Assembly (NCBI GenBank): GCA_965218725.1
Contig: CBDCLO010000002.1
Coordinates: 62,001 to 126,000, forward strand
Direction of reading: 5' to 3'
Origin: WTHC01 sp965218725
Lineage (GTDB): Archaea; Thermoproteota; Nitrososphaeria; Nitrososphaerales; Nitrosopumilaceae
DNA: 64,000 nucleotides
Within the stretch, counting starts at the first letter, position 1. Every line of letters begins with the position of its first letter. Positions 63,128 through 64,000 of this stretch are shown piece after piece. The position numbers and the translations under genes were made by a program. Under the pieces are notes generated by a model. The model was given only the letters and a program-made list of their open reading frames with translations, searched no databases and was not told where the DNA came from.

Positions 63128-64000
63128 TTGTCTGGAAATTCATTAGGTTGTAGGTTAATATTAACCAGTTTTGGAGAAAGTCATGGAAAATGTATTGGTA
63201 CAGTACTTGATGGTTGTCCAGCTGGATTAGAATTGGATGAAAAAGATATACAATATATGCTTAACCTGAGAAAACCTGGACAATTTAGTATATATACACA
63301 AAGAAAAGAAGATGATCTTGTATCCATCATATCTGGAGTTTTTAGGGGATATACAACAGGTGCACCAATAACAATGATTATCTGGAATAAAGATCATAAA
63401 CCATCTGACTACAATGAATTTCAAACAAAAATAAGACCTGGCCATTCAGACTATCCAGCTTTAATAAAATATAAAAAATTCAATGATCCTCGTGGAAGTG
63501 GAAGGTTTTCAGGAAGATTAACAGCTACATATGTGATGGGGGGAGCAATAGCAAGAAAATTACTTAAAAAGACACTTAATATAGAAACACACTCTTATAC
63601 ATTACAAATAGGTAAAATTAAAATTAAAAATAAAATAACTCAAAAGATGCTAAAATCAATATATTCTAATGAGGTACGTTGTCCTGATAAAAGTGTAGTA
63701 CTTGATATGAAAAATATCATTAATACTGCCAAAAGATCTGGAGATTCAGTAGGTGGAGTAGTAGAATCGATAACAAATAATCTACCAGTTGGACTAGGCG
63801 AACCAATTTTTAGTTCATTAGAATCTGATATTAGTAAAGCAATATATTCAATACCTTCTGTTAAAGGAATAGAATTTGGCTTAGGTTTTGCTGCATCTAG
63901 TATATATGGTTCAAAAAACAATGATGAATTTACCATTAAAAAAAATAAAATTGTGACAAAAACTAATAACTCCGGAGGCATCCTAGGAGGATTGTCAATA
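63128..64000 (+). CDS. aroC: chorismate synthase (N-terminal 291 residues, cut by window end)
   Basis: The frame starts at TTG 63128, shortly after an in-frame TAG, giving MSGNSLGCRLILTSFGESHG at the N-terminus, the exact AroC opening. GCPAGLELDE, RPGHSDYPALIKY and the DPRGSGRFSGR segment follow, all diagnostic. It eliminates phosphate from EPSP with reduced FMN. The gene has no stop within the window. It closes the visible aro operon. Confidence 0.95.
   Translation, partial: MSGNSLGCRLILTSFGESHGKCIGTVLDGCPAGLELDEKDIQYMLNLRKPGQFSIYTQRKEDDLVSIISGVFRGYTTGAPITMIIWNKDHKPSDYNEFQTKIRPGHSDYPALIKYKKFNDPRGSGRFSGRLTATYVMGGAIARKLLKKTLNIETHSYTLQIGKIKIKNKITQKMLKSIYSNEVRCPDKSVVLDMKNIINTAKRSGDSVGGVVESITNNLPVGLGEPIFSSLESDISKAIYSIPSVKGIEFGLGFAASSIYGSKNNDEFTIKKNKIVTKTNNSGGILGGLSI

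Noticed and set aside
1..64000. Insertion sequence, prophage or integrative element
   Set aside because: No transposase, integrase, recombinase or phage structural gene was found, and no terminal repeats beside the tRNA genes were noticed.

Overview
The window is a compact, AT-rich (roughly 30% G+C by eye) archaeal chromosome segment. It most likely comes from an ammonia-oxidising Nitrososphaerota (Thaumarchaeota) lineage of the Nitrosopumilus/Cenarchaeum type, judged from gene content rather than a search. The archaeal signs are an exosome operon (SBDS, Rrp4, Rrp41, Rrp42), Rpo3/RpoD with eL18, uL13 and uS9, TFB with Gar1, SRP19 and SRP54, Nob1, aIF5A, Pus10, EndA, a GHMP-type shikimate kinase, apgM and intron-bearing tRNAs. 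Thaumarchaeal-looking items are ScpA/ScpB, the haem precursor and suf gene set, a chlorite-dismutase-family protein, a long seven-iron-like ferredoxin, and the surface module 'IPxWIKNNAxWW' at protein C-termini.

Layout. 1-2826: two isopropylmalate/homoaconitate dehydratase pairs of different subfamilies (the first cut by the window edge). 2804-5466 (minus): nucleotidyltransferase, uS9, uL13, eL18, RpoD. 5505-10801 (plus): SBDS, exosome, eL43, Pcc1, prefoldin beta, XPF-type nuclease, rhodanese. 10760-12119 (minus): Nob1 and NAD kinase. 12185-19648: long ferredoxin, membrane glycan synthase, coiled-coil protein, a 37-residue Zn-finger protein, CPA2 antiporter, tRNA-Gly, uL16, EndA. 19643-25000: the accessory-looking pocket around tRNA-Glu, with an orphan degenerate PLD-like protein, a broken small gene, a metallothionein-like mini-protein, another small Cys-bearing protein, a secreted repeat protein and two orphans. 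25101-31632: ABC-2 exporter and a complete pst-phoU phosphate operon whose pstS carries a frameshift in its last module. 31692-40370: hemL-hemC-SUMT-hemD and sufB-sufD-Rieske-sufS-sufU. 40461-43734: pgk, PAP2-like protein, PAC2-family protein, SSB. 43828-51670: tRNA-Leu, then a minus-strand run hemB-hemA-precorrin-2 dehydrogenase-Cld-like-sufC-TFB-Gar1-SRP19-eS8-ScpB-ScpA. 51753-58696: alcohol dehydrogenase, tRNA-Tyr, aIF5A, Dph6, SRP54, Pus10, a HEFLH protein, eS31, eS24, DUF309. 58682-64000: apgM and aroE-aroK-aroA-aroC (aroC runs off the edge).

How it fits together: the hem genes make precorrin-2/sirohydrochlorin-level tetrapyrroles from glutamyl-tRNA. The suf genes build Fe-S clusters for dehydratases and ferredoxin. 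The pst system imports phosphate. The rest is translation, RNA decay and amino-acid synthesis. Several genes begin with TTG inside a TTGA overlap with the upstream stop, and several have a TATA-like box about 26 nt before the chosen start codon, which suggests leaderless transcripts. No insertion sequence, integrase, CRISPR array or replication initiator gene was seen.
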